Assembly (NCBI RefSeq): GCF_026932795.1
Contig: NZ_JADPVH010000007.1
Location: 1 to 64,000 of the forward strand
Direction of reading: 5' to 3'
Source: Paenarthrobacter sp. Z7-10
Lineage (GTDB): Bacteria > Actinomycetota > Actinomycetes > Actinomycetales > Micrococcaceae
DNA: 64,000 nt
The position numbers and the translations under genes are program-made. Shown piece after piece: positions 16,897 through 24,791 of this stretch; the stretch's first letter is position 1; every line of letters starts with the position of its first letter. Below the pieces are notes generated by a model, which had not been told where the DNA came from, ran no database searches, and saw only the letters and a program-made list of their open reading frames with translations.

Positions 16897-18327
16897 CTAG
16901 GCGTCCAGCGCACTCATAACATGCTTGATCCGGGTGTAGTCCTCCACCCCATACATCGAGAGGTCCTTGCCGTAACCGGACTGCTTGAAACCACCGTGCG
17001 GCATCTCCGCGGTCAGCATAATGTGCGTGTTGATCCAAACGGCACCAAAATCCAGGTCCCGCGAGACACGTATCGCGGTGCCGTGGTTGCTGGTCCAGAC
17101 ACTTGATGCCAGCGCAAAATCGACGTCGTTGGCCAGCTCGACGGCCTCTTCCTCAGTCTTGAACGTCTGCACCGTGAGCACCGGGCCGAAGGTTTCTTTC
17201 TGCACAATGTCATCCGTCTGCCGGACCCCGTCCACGACGGTTGGCTCGAAGAAGAAACCCTTGTCCCCCACGCGCTTTCCGCCGGTGACAACCGTGGCGT
17301 ATTCGGGAATATTGTCCACCACGTGGCACACGGCGTTGAAGTGGTTGACGTTGTTCAGCGGGCCGAAGTAGTTCCGGCTGTCATCCTCGTGGCCGGTCTC
17401 CAGCCCCTTGGCCGCGGTGGCCAGCGCGGCCACCAGCTCATCGTGGGCGGATTCCTCCACCAGCACGCGGGTGATGGCCGTGCAGTCCTGGCCGGCATTA
17501 AAGAAGGCGAACTCCGCGATGGACTGGGCGGTTTTACCCAAATCTGCGTCGGCAAAGACGACCGCCGGGGCCTTGCCTCCCAGCTCCAAGTGTGCCCGCT
17601 TCAGGCCGGCCGCGGCACCGGCAGCCACCGCAATGCCGGCCCTGACCGAGCCGGTGATGGACACCATGGCTGGGACCCGATGCTCCACCATTGCCGCTCC
17701 GGTGGCGGCGTTGCCGAGGATGACGTTCAGCACGCCGGCGGGCAGGATGTCCTTTGCGATGTCCGCCAGCACCAGGGTGCTTTCGGGGGTGGTGTCGCTG
17801 GGCTTGAGCACTATCGTATTTCCGGCCGCCAGAGCTGGTCCAATCTTCCAAATGGCCATCAGCAGCGGATAATTCCACGGTGTCACCTGGGCAATGACCC
17901 CCACCGGCTCACGCCGGACGTACGAGGTGAAGCCCTCCATGTACTCCCCGGCCGATTTTCCCTCCAACAGGCGCGCAGCACCGGCGAAGAAGCGCAGTTG
18001 ATCGGCGCCCACCGCAACTTCCTCGTCAGCAATCATCTGCCGGACCTGACCGGTATTTCGGTGCTGTGCCTCAACCAGCTCAGCACTGCGGGCCTCAAGG
18101 GCATCCGCCAATTTGAGCAGCATCCCCTGGCGCTGTCCGGGGGTGGTCCGCTTCCACGAACGGAATGCCGCCGCGGCAGCCGTCATGGCCGCATCCACAT
18201 CCGCTTTTACGGATACGGGGGCCTCGGCCACGTTCTGCCCATTGGTGGGATTGATGATCGCCAGCGATTCGGTCCCGTTTACCGGGACAAATTCGCCGTT
18301 GATGAAGTTCTGCAAGGTCTGGACCAC
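16897..18327 (-). CDS. Aminobutyraldehyde dehydrogenase
   Basis: A 476-residue NAD-dependent aldehyde dehydrogenase. Seen: VTPWNYPL, GNTIVLKPSD, the catalytic Glu in HLELGGKAP, catalytic Cys in NAGQDCTA, and KETFGPV. The PatD/Prr branch, which oxidises 4-aminobutanal to GABA, is the best fit, given the neighbouring gabT and agmatine genes; other omega-amino aldehydes are possible. GTG 18327 has AGAGGG about 9 nt upstream; a TTG at 18336 is the alternative. Divergent from the PucR regulator with about 150 bp between them, the likely place for its operator. Confidence 0.9.
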   Translation of the reverse strand: MVQTLQNFINGEFVPVNGTESLAIINPTNGQNVAEAPVSVKADVDAAMTAAAAAFRSWKRTTPGQRQGMLLKLADALEARSAELVEAQHRNTGQVRQMIADEEVAVGADQLRFFAGAARLLEGKSAGEYMEGFTSYVRREPVGVIAQVTPWNYPLLMAIWKIGPALAAGNTIVLKPSDTTPESTLVLADIAKDILPAGVLNVILGNAATGAAMVEHRVPAMVSITGSVRAGIAVAAGAAAGLKRAHLELGGKAPAVVFADADLGKTAQSIAEFAFFNAGQDCTAITRVLVEESAHDELVAALATAAKGLETGHEDDSRNYFGPLNNVNHFNAVCHVVDNIPEYATVVTGGKRVGDKGFFFEPTVVDGVRQTDDIVQKETFGPVLTVQTFKTEEEAVELANDVDFALASSVWTSNHGTAIRVSRDLDFGAVWINTHIMLTAEMPHGGFKQSGYGKDLSMYGVEDYTRIKHVMSALDA

Positions 18328-18461
18328 GGTGTACAACCCTCTCCGATCGAATGTCCACGCACCGGGAATAGGGTTACGGGACCTCTGCTGAGCTTAGGGC
18401 AAGCGGCGCCCAGCGGGGAATGGCCGGTTGCACTATTGTCCGCGGCAGCTTGGTGCGTTTG

Positions 18462-18467
18462 TATAGT
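18462..18467 (+). promoter_or_regulatory. -10 of a leaderless promoter (PucR gene)
   Basis: TATAGT lies 6 nt before ATG 18474, so transcription would begin at the start codon; there is no Shine-Dalgarno. A weak TTGTCC is seen 20 bp upstream. Confidence 0.5.
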
Positions 18468-18473
18468 TATCCT

Positions 18474-20069
18474 ATGGCCCTCACCTTGGCGGACTTACTG
18501 ACCGTTCCACCCCTGCATCTGCGCCTTCTCGGCTCCGCGGAGTCCACCCTCAGCGCGCCAATCCTCTGGGCGGCCGTGACCGAGCTGGAGAATCCTCAGC
18601 CATTCCTCAGCGGTGGGGAACTGGTGCTGACCACCGGCGTTCGCCAACTCACTGCCGCGACACAGCGGGCCTTCGTGCGGCAGATCAAACGTGCGGGAGC
18701 GGTGGGTGTGGGATTTGGCATCGGCCTGGGACATGACGAGGTTCCGCAGGCCCTGATCGCGGAGGCGAACCGCTGGGGCGTGCCGGTGGTGGAAGTGCCT
18801 TATGGCACCCCGTTCATCGCCATCGGCAAGCTGGTGGCTGATTCGCGTTCGACGGATCACTACGCCAAATTGGAGCGGCTGCTGGCCCAGCATCAGGTGC
18901 TGGCCCAGTCGCTGCTGTCCGGCGGCGGACTTGGCGCGCTGCTGGACAAACTCGCGGCGATGGTGCGGACGGAGGTGGTGCTGACCCAGTACAACAGCAC
19001 CCTGTTCAGCAGCCTTCCATCCGCGCACAGGATCACTGGCGAAACTGCGGGCAGGCGTTCGGGCGAAACTGCGGGCAGCGGTGCCGCGGGTAGCGGTGCC
19101 GGTAGCGGTGCAAGCAGGGGCGCGGACGGCGATGCCGGCGGCGGTAGCGCTGGCGGCGTCCACGGCATCGTGGTCGACGACGAACACTGGTTTCCGGTGG
19201 TGGTGCCCACCGGAAAGCGCGACGCCACCACGTTATGGCTGCGCAAGCCGTTCGATGACGGCGGCATCGTCGATTATGCCAAGAGCCTGATCAGTGTTGA
19301 ACTCAACAACCTCCGCGAACGCCGGCACGCCGCCCGAAAGATGGCGGGGCAGGTGCTGCAGGACGTGATCCGGGGTTCTCTGGAGGGCTCCGACGCCGCC
19401 GCCAGGCTCTCGAGTGTGCGGATTAATCCTGCTGCCCGGAACATTGTCCTGCTGGTGCGGGTGCCGGCGGGCCAATTCCAGATACTGTCCTCGATGGCCC
19501 TGCCGCCGGAGCTGGACGCCGCCGTGGCGGCGTCGCTGGTGGGCGCGGACAGCAACGAACTGCTGGTGGTCTCCGCTGGCCCTCCGGGCGGCGCCGCAGC
19601 ACTTGGCCGGGCGCTGAGCCGGCAGCTGGCCGATGTTGGCATCACGGCACCGGTGGGCATCGGCGGCGCCTATGCACAGGCCAATGGACTTCGCTGGAGT
19701 TATTTCGAGGCGAAGGAGGCCGCCGGGCGGGGCCTGGAAGTCAATGAACCCGAGCGGCTCAGCCTGACCTCGCTCCTGCTCGCCAGCGGTGACGTGCCGA
19801 TGGCCGATATGGCCGCGGAAGCCTTGGACCCGCTGCTCAGCTTCGACGCCGCACACGGAGCCGAGCTGATCAGCACGTTGGATTCCTACCTGCGTCTGAA
19901 CGGTTCCGTGGCGGCCGTGGCCGAGGCTCTGGCGCTGCACCGCAATACCGTCCGTTACCGGCTGACCCAAATCGCGGAGCTCACCGGTTACGATCCGGCC
20001 GTCACCGCGGACCGTGTCCAGCTGTGGCTGGCGCTCGCCGTGCGCCGCCTGGCGAAACCGGGACTGTAA
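18474..20069 (+). CDS. PucR-family transcriptional regulator
   Basis: A 531-residue regulator. The N-terminal PucR ligand domain (about 1-125: LTLADLLTVPPL, GGELVLTTGVRQL) is followed by a central GGDEF-like region and the C-terminal PucR HTH (SVAAVAEALALHRNTVRYRL). A Gly/Ser/Ala low-complexity insert (GSGAAGSGAGSGA) splits the middle domain. PucR proteins control purine, GABA or polyamine catabolism. Its position between the divergent dehydrogenase-gabT pair and the agmatine genes suggests it senses a polyamine or GABA intermediate; that is inference. ATG 18474 follows a promoter-like TATAGT, so a frame extension to 18420 is rejected. Confidence 0.9.
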   Translation: MALTLADLLTVPPLHLRLLGSAESTLSAPILWAAVTELENPQPFLSGGELVLTTGVRQLTAATQRAFVRQIKRAGAVGVGFGIGLGHDEVPQALIAEANRWGVPVVEVPYGTPFIAIGKLVADSRSTDHYAKLERLLAQHQVLAQSLLSGGGLGALLDKLAAMVRTEVVLTQYNSTLFSSLPSAHRITGETAGRRSGETAGSGAAGSGAGSGASRGADGDAGGGSAGGVHGIVVDDEHWFPVVVPTGKRDATTLWLRKPFDDGGIVDYAKSLISVELNNLRERRHAARKMAGQVLQDVIRGSLEGSDAAARLSSVRINPAARNIVLLVRVPAGQFQILSSMALPPELDAAVAASLVGADSNELLVVSAGPPGGAAALGRALSRQLADVGITAPVGIGGAYAQANGLRWSYFEAKEAAGRGLEVNEPERLSLTSLLLASGDVPMADMAAEALDPLLSFDAAHGAELISTLDSYLRLNGSVAAVAEALALHRNTVRYRLTQIAELTGYDPAVTADRVQLWLALAVRRLAKPGL

Positions 20070-20213
20070 AATGCCTGTGCGGCAGCCGCAGCAGACCGGG
20101 CGACCGGGCGGGCCGACGCACGGCAGCCACAGCACCCCCGGACCGACAGGAACAGCGCCGCGGGGCTGAGAGGCGCCAGCGGTCACCGCGCCGAACGAAC
20201 TCGTCTGTTGGAT

Positions 20214-21854
20214 TTACTCCGGCACCACCAGCGCAGGGGTGTCCTTGCGCAGGGTTTCGCTGCGGAAGAAACCCGGCCGGCGCCAGTACATCCAGGCCAT
20301 AACCAGGAGTCCAAGTGCCAGCAGGCCGACGCCGAGGATAAAGACCAGGCCTACCCCGCCCAACTGCGAGCCGCTGCCGAAGTCCGGGTTCCAGCTGTCC
20401 ACCGCGGTCTGGATGAAGACCACAGTGAGGACCAGCCCGCCGAGCACCGGGAAGAGCAGCCGCATAAAGCAGTTCCGTACGCCGGCGAACACGCTGTGCC
20501 GGAAGTACCAGGCACAGGCGAACGCGGTCAGCGCGTAGTAAAAGCAGATCATCAGCCCCAGCGCCAGGATGGTGTCGTTGAGGACGTTCTCGCTGAGCAC
20601 CTTCATGATCGCGTAGAAGCCGCCCGAGATGGCGCCGGCAATGATGGTGGCGTAGCCCGGTGACCCGAAGCGCTTGCTCACGGATGCAAACCGTGGCGGC
20701 AGCGCGCCATAGTGGCCCATCGCCAACAGGCTGCGCGCCGGCGAGGCCATGGTGGACTGCAGCGAGGAAGCGGTGCCGGAGAGCACGGCGAGCGACATCA
20801 GGATGGCCAGCGGTCCCATCACCGGCGACGCAAGCGCGGCGAAGACGTTCGACTGGTTGTCCGGGTTGTTCAGGCCGATGCCCGTCCCGCCCACGCCAGC
20901 CACCATCATGGTGGCCACAATCACGGCGATGTACAGACCGAGGACTGCCACCGCCGTCGTCGTACCGGCCTTGCCTGCGGTGCCCTTGCCGCCCTTGGTC
21001 TCCTCATTGACGGTCAGGCACACGTCCCAGCCCCAGTACACGAAGACGGCCAGCGACATGCCGGCGGCGAACTGGTCGAAGCCGGAGATTTTGGCCGGAT
21101 TGAACCAGTCCCAGCTGAAGGCGATGGCGGTGGAGGTATCGCCGGAGGCAACATGCGTGAGTGCCATCACGATGAACAGGCCCAGTACCAGGACCTGGAA
21201 GCCGACCATGGAGTACTGCACGAGCTTTGTGGCGTGCAGGCCGCGGTAGCTGACCCAGACGGCGAGCGCCACGAAGGCCAGGCAGGTGGCGATGTTCAGC
21301 GCCTTGTTGCCGGTTAGGTCCGCGAGCGCGGGATTGTTGAAGACCTGGGCCAGGAAGAGATAGAAGAAGTCCACGGCGACGCCGGCCAGGTTGGAGAGCA
21401 CAATGATGTTCGCGGCGAGCAGGCCCCAGCCGCCCATCCAGCCCACAAACGGTCCAAACGCCTTGGTGGCCCAAGTGAAAGTGGTGCCGCTGTCCGGCGA
21501 GTCGGCATTGAGCTCGCGGTAGGCGAAGGCGATCAGGATCATCGGTATGAACGCGATGATGAAAATCGCCGGTAGCTGCACGCCCACCGCGTTGACGGTT
21601 GGCCCCAGCGAGCTGGTCAGGCTGTAGGCGGGCGCCACGGAGGAAATACCAAGGACGACGACGGCCAGCAGGCCGAGCTGACCGCCCTTGAGTCCCTTGC
21701 CGCTGATGCCGTGCTTCGTGTTCGCGGCGTCATGCGGTTCACGGCGGCGGCCGGCGCTGTCCGGGGCATGCCGGTCGGGCCCGGTTTTGGCAGGGGTGTC
21801 CTGATCCGGGGCGGGAACGCCCGACGGCGGATCCTGGCTGGTCATTTGGCTCAT
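20214..21854 (-). CDS. APC-family amino acid/polyamine permease
   Basis: A 546-residue membrane transporter with about 12 helices. The cytoplasmic N-terminus (first 60 residues) is polar. TM1 (LLAVVVLGISSVAPAYSLT) contains the unwound segment typical of APC permeases, and SGTTFTWATKAFGP matches the conserved loop before TM3. Substrate specificity is not readable, but it is immediately upstream of (26 bp) and co-directional with the agmatine deiminase and amidase genes, so agmatine, putrescine or GABA uptake is likely. Confidence 0.88.
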   Translation of the reverse strand: MSQMTSQDPPSGVPAPDQDTPAKTGPDRHAPDSAGRRREPHDAANTKHGISGKGLKGGQLGLLAVVVLGISSVAPAYSLTSSLGPTVNAVGVQLPAIFIIAFIPMILIAFAYRELNADSPDSGTTFTWATKAFGPFVGWMGGWGLLAANIIVLSNLAGVAVDFFYLFLAQVFNNPALADLTGNKALNIATCLAFVALAVWVSYRGLHATKLVQYSMVGFQVLVLGLFIVMALTHVASGDTSTAIAFSWDWFNPAKISGFDQFAAGMSLAVFVYWGWDVCLTVNEETKGGKGTAGKAGTTTAVAVLGLYIAVIVATMMVAGVGGTGIGLNNPDNQSNVFAALASPVMGPLAILMSLAVLSGTASSLQSTMASPARSLLAMGHYGALPPRFASVSKRFGSPGYATIIAGAISGGFYAIMKVLSENVLNDTILALGLMICFYYALTAFACAWYFRHSVFAGVRNCFMRLLFPVLGGLVLTVVFIQTAVDSWNPDFGSGSQLGGVGLVFILGVGLLALGLLVMAWMYWRRPGFFRSETLRKDTPALVVPE

Positions 21855-21880
21855 GGTAAGGCCTTTCCGGAAGAGCAGAA

Positions 21881-22924
21881 TTATTGGCGCAGCAGGGGTT
21901 CCTGCTGGGTGATGCAGTGGATGCCTCCGCCGCGGGCAAACAGCTCGCGCGCGTCAACAGGAACGACGCGGCGGCCGGGATAGGCTTCGGCGAGGATGGC
22001 CAGCGCCTTATCGTCGATCGGATCCGCAAAATTGCAGGCGATGACTCCCCCATTGAGGACCAGGTGGTTGATGTAGCTGTAATCCACATACCCCTGCTCA
22101 TCGGCGACGGTTTCCGGCGCCGGGACGTCGGTGATTTTCCAGCTCCGGCCGGCGGCGTCCCGGGTGGTGGCCAGGAAATCTATGATCTGGTTGCACACGG
22201 CATAGTCCGGGTGCTCCGGATTGTTCTGCCGGTGCACCAACAGCGTGCCCGGGCTGGGAATCGCCGCAACGATGTCTACGTGGCCGCGGGTGCCGTAGCG
22301 CTGCGCGTCGCGGGTCAGGCCCCGGGGCAGCCAGATCACCTTTCGGGCGCCGATGGTGCGGGCCAACTCCGCCTCCACATCGGCCTTGCTGAGTCCCGGG
22401 TTGCGGAACCTGTCCAGCTGGACAGTTTCAGTCACCAGCACGGTGCCCTCCCCGTCCACCGCGATGCCGCCGCCCTCGTTGACCAATTGGGATCCCACCC
22501 GTTCGGCGCCGGACCAGCCGGTCACCTTGGAGCCGATCTGCGAGTCGTTACCCCAGCTGGCCCAGTCCTGCTGGCCCCAGCCGTTAAAAACCCAGTCCAC
22601 CGCACCCAGGCGGGCGCCGCCGTCGTCGTCCACGCCGTCGTCGAACACAAAAGTGGGGCCGATGTCCCGCATCCACGCGTCGTCCAGCGGCGCCACCAGC
22701 AACTCCACCGTGTCCGCGAGGTAGCCGCGGGCCACCTCGACGTCATTTGGGTCCACCACCATGGTGACCGGCTCGAACTCCACGGCGGCATTGGCGACGG
22801 CGGACCAGGTGATTCGGGCGGCGTGCGCCTCCTCCGGGGTGTCTCCGAGCGTGTACCCGCCCGGCGGGAAGGCCATCCAAATCCGTGCCTGCGGTGCCGT
22901 TTCAGCCGGCATTGTCCAGCCCAT
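21881..22924 (-). CDS. aguA: Agmatine deiminase
   Basis: A 347-residue guanidine-modifying enzyme (porphyromonas-type peptidyl-arginine deiminase fold) that converts agmatine to N-carbamoylputrescine and ammonia. Seen: WMAFPPGGYT, DDAWMRDIGP, NEGGGIAVDGEG, GHVDIVAA, and the catalytic Cys in GGGIHCITQQEP at the C-terminus. Its ATG overlaps the amidase stop codon by one base (TGATG), so the two are translated together. Cytosolic. Confidence 0.94.
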   Translation of the reverse strand: MGWTMPAETAPQARIWMAFPPGGYTLGDTPEEAHAARITWSAVANAAVEFEPVTMVVDPNDVEVARGYLADTVELLVAPLDDAWMRDIGPTFVFDDGVDDDGGARLGAVDWVFNGWGQQDWASWGNDSQIGSKVTGWSGAERVGSQLVNEGGGIAVDGEGTVLVTETVQLDRFRNPGLSKADVEAELARTIGARKVIWLPRGLTRDAQRYGTRGHVDIVAAIPSPGTLLVHRQNNPEHPDYAVCNQIIDFLATTRDAAGRSWKITDVPAPETVADEQGYVDYSYINHLVLNGGVIACNFADPIDDKALAILAEAYPGRRVVPVDARELFARGGGIHCITQQEPLLRQ

Positions 22925-23931
22925 CAGCGCAGCCCTGCAACCGCGTTGGCCAGCTCGGACGGCGTTTCTTCGCCGCCGAACGGCGCATCGACGCGGACCG
23001 GCTCGATCAGGCGCGCGTAGGTCTCCGGGCGTCGGGTGGTCAGGAAGGGGAACAATGCCAGCCAGTCACGCCGCTGATCAAGGTCCAGATCCGCCACCAG
23101 TACGGCGGAAGCGTCGCGTGGGGCCCGCACGAGGATGCGCCCGTAGGGGTCGGAGATGAACGAGGAACCGTAGAAAGAGACGTTTCCCTCATCACCCCAG
23201 CGGTTCGGAACCACCATGAAGAGCCCATTGGCGATGCCGTTGCCCACAATGACCTGCTGCCACAGCGGCCGGGTGTCGAAATCCGGGAAGGCCGGCTCGG
23301 AACCGATGGCCGTGGGATAGACCAGCAAGTCGGCACCCCCGAGGGAATACAGCCGCGCCAGTTCGGGGAACCATTCGTCCCAACAGGTGGGCATCCCGAG
23401 CCGCGCACCGCCAAGCTCATCGGGGGAATGTATTTGATATGCGTCCTCTGTATCGGGTCCCTGGCGGAAGTACTTGTCCTCGTAGTAGCCCTCTGTCACC
23501 GGGATGTGCAGCTTGTGCGTGCGGGCCAGCAGCTCTCCGGCCGGTGAAACCAAGATGGCGGTGTTGAGCCCCAGCCCGTCGCCGGCGTCGGCCTTCTGGT
23601 ACAGCGAAGCGTGGACGCAGACGTTACTGGCGCGGGCCGCCTTTGCCGCGAAGGCGAAGGTTGGACCGGTGAGCAGGTCTTCCGCCTCCTCACCGGGGAC
23701 TGCGGTGGGCAGCGTGTCGGCCGGATAACGGGAGAGCGTGAGTTCGGGAAGGAAGACCACGCTGGCACCGAGCCGTGCAGCCCGGGCTATGCCCTCCTCC
23801 AGCTCGGCGGTCAGGGCTGCCAAGTCTGGCTGCCATCGGTGCTGGACGAGGCCAACCCGCAGCGGCAGACGCTGCGGGTCTGCGGCGCGGGCGGGGGACG
23901 GGGGCGCCTGCGCGGACACTACTTCAATCAT
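22924..23931 (-). CDS. aguB: N-carbamoylputrescine amidase
   Basis: A 335-residue nitrilase-superfamily hydrolase. The Glu-Lys-Cys triad is visible as FLPELTLSRYP, RTHKLHIP and MPTCWDEWFPE. The CWDEWFPE context is typical of N-carbamoylputrescine amidases, which release putrescine, ammonia and carbon dioxide. First gene of the aguB-aguA-permease operon. GGAG lies 7 nt before ATG 23931. A 25-bp near-perfect palindrome 24-48 bp upstream is a likely repressor site. Confidence 0.93.
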   Translation of the reverse strand: MIEVVSAQAPPSPARAADPQRLPLRVGLVQHRWQPDLAALTAELEEGIARAARLGASVVFLPELTLSRYPADTLPTAVPGEEAEDLLTGPTFAFAAKAARASNVCVHASLYQKADAGDGLGLNTAILVSPAGELLARTHKLHIPVTEGYYEDKYFRQGPDTEDAYQIHSPDELGGARLGMPTCWDEWFPELARLYSLGGADLLVYPTAIGSEPAFPDFDTRPLWQQVIVGNGIANGLFMVVPNRWGDEGNVSFYGSSFISDPYGRILVRAPRDASAVLVADLDLDQRRDWLALFPFLTTRRPETYARLIEPVRVDAPFGGEETPSELANAVAGLR

Positions 23932-23954
23932 CGAAACTCCAAGAGATCTGAATC

Positions 23955-23979
23955 ACTAAACGAACGTCGTTCATTTAGT
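23955..23979. promoter_or_regulatory. 25-bp palindrome, likely TetR-type operator
   Basis: ACTAAACGAACG-T-CGTTCATTTAGT reads the same on both strands except at two symmetric positions. Size, odd centre and the CGAACG/CGTTC half-sites are typical of TetR-family operators. It lies in the promoter area of aguB. No TetR gene is in the window. Confidence 0.65.
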
Positions 23980-24039
23980 ATGGAGGTGGCCTCGTGGATT
24001 TGGCAAGAGGCAACCGCACTTTCCCAAGTGAGTGGCAGC

Positions 24040-24071
24040 TAATGCACTCAAAAGCCCGAATGAGTGCATTA
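24040..24071. promoter_or_regulatory. 11-bp inverted repeat upstream of the secreted-peptide gene
   Basis: TAATGCACTCA (24040-24050) and TGAGTGCATTA (24061-24071) are perfect inverted copies with a 10-nt loop. It lies in the 325-bp gene-free stretch (23932-24256), which otherwise holds only the 25-bp palindrome and a possible 20-codon frame (23980-24042) whose stop codon is part of this hairpin. It may be an operator or an attenuator. Confidence 0.5.
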
Positions 24072-24256
24072 CCTGACACCTAGTTGGGCCGGGAAATTAC
24101 GCTGCCGTTTGGGCCGGGAGCGATGCTGCGCGTCGGTGGAGGGTGCGCACCTGGCACGCCGCACCCATCCTCAGCAGCGGCCGCAGCGAATGCCTCATGT
24201 TGCCACTTCCGTTTTGCGGCAACAGGAAACTCGACGACAACACCAAGAGACGCAAC

Positions 24257-24580
24257 GTGAAGAAGTCTTTGAAGACCCTTGGCCATATTTCAGCGGCCGC
24301 TGCGCTGGCAGCCGGTACATTGGCACTGAGCTGCGTACCGGCGAACGCCGCAACACTGCCGGCTTCGCCCGTATCAGCCGTGCAGGACGCACCGGTTTCG
24401 ACGGCTGCCCCGGCCTCGGTCGATGGAACTGGCTCCAGCGTCACGGGCAACAAGGCGCTGATCTCGGGGCCGATCGTCTCTGGACCACTGGTCAACGGAC
24501 CAGTGCTCAGCGGTTCTGTTATTGATGGGCCACTGCTCAACGCCCCAATCGGGCCGATCCAAATCGGGCAGTTCCAGTAA
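24257..24580 (+). CDS. Small secreted protein with GP-rich repeats
   Basis: A 107-residue exported protein. GTG 24257 starts a clear signal peptide (KKSLKTLGHISAAAALAAGT, then VPANAA). The mature part is short: a Ser/Ala/Pro linker, then a run of five-residue steps (ISGPI, VSGPL, VNGPV, LSGSV, IDGPL, LNAPI, GPIQIGQFQ). The regular hydrophobic-x-Gly-Pro spacing suggests a beta-helix-like or fibrous surface peptide. I do not recognise a family. A strong terminator follows, so it is a separate unit from the NRPS. A longer frame from 24143 is rejected because it would bury the signal peptide. Confidence 0.7.
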   Translation: MKKSLKTLGHISAAAALAAGTLALSCVPANAATLPASPVSAVQDAPVSTAAPASVDGTGSSVTGNKALISGPIVSGPLVNGPVLSGSVIDGPLLNAPIGPIQIGQFQ

Positions 24581-24615
24581 GGACGCTCCTCCGAAATTCC
24601 GTCCGGCGCGGATCT

Positions 24616-24659
24616 CGCTAACCCGTTCGGGCGGCCACGATCGCCCGAACGGGTTAGCG
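24616..24659 (+). terminator. 18-bp stem terminator
   Basis: The segment 24616-24633 (CGCTAACCCGTTCGGGCG) pairs perfectly with 24642-24659 around an 8-nt loop. No U tract. It ends the small secreted-protein transcript and insulates the NRPS operon 130 bp downstream. Confidence 0.85.
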
Positions 24660-24791
24660 CAGCGTCCCCGGTACTGGACCTCGAACTGAGCTGACCCGGC
24701 TGGCCAACCCTCCAGCCGCCGCCGTCTTCCCGATAAGCACCATCTCCACTTCGGTCCAGCTTCAGCGCTGCCGGTCTACCCGAGAAGGACC

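Noticed and set aside
23611-24042. Long plus-strand frame over aguB
   Set aside because: Antisense shadow of the amidase gene; only the last 20 codons after the operator are worth noting.
24581-24791. Iron-regulator (IdeR/DmdR) box upstream of the NRPS
   Set aside because: No TTAGGTTAGGCTAACCTAA-like sequence could be found by eye, so iron control of the cluster is not claimed.
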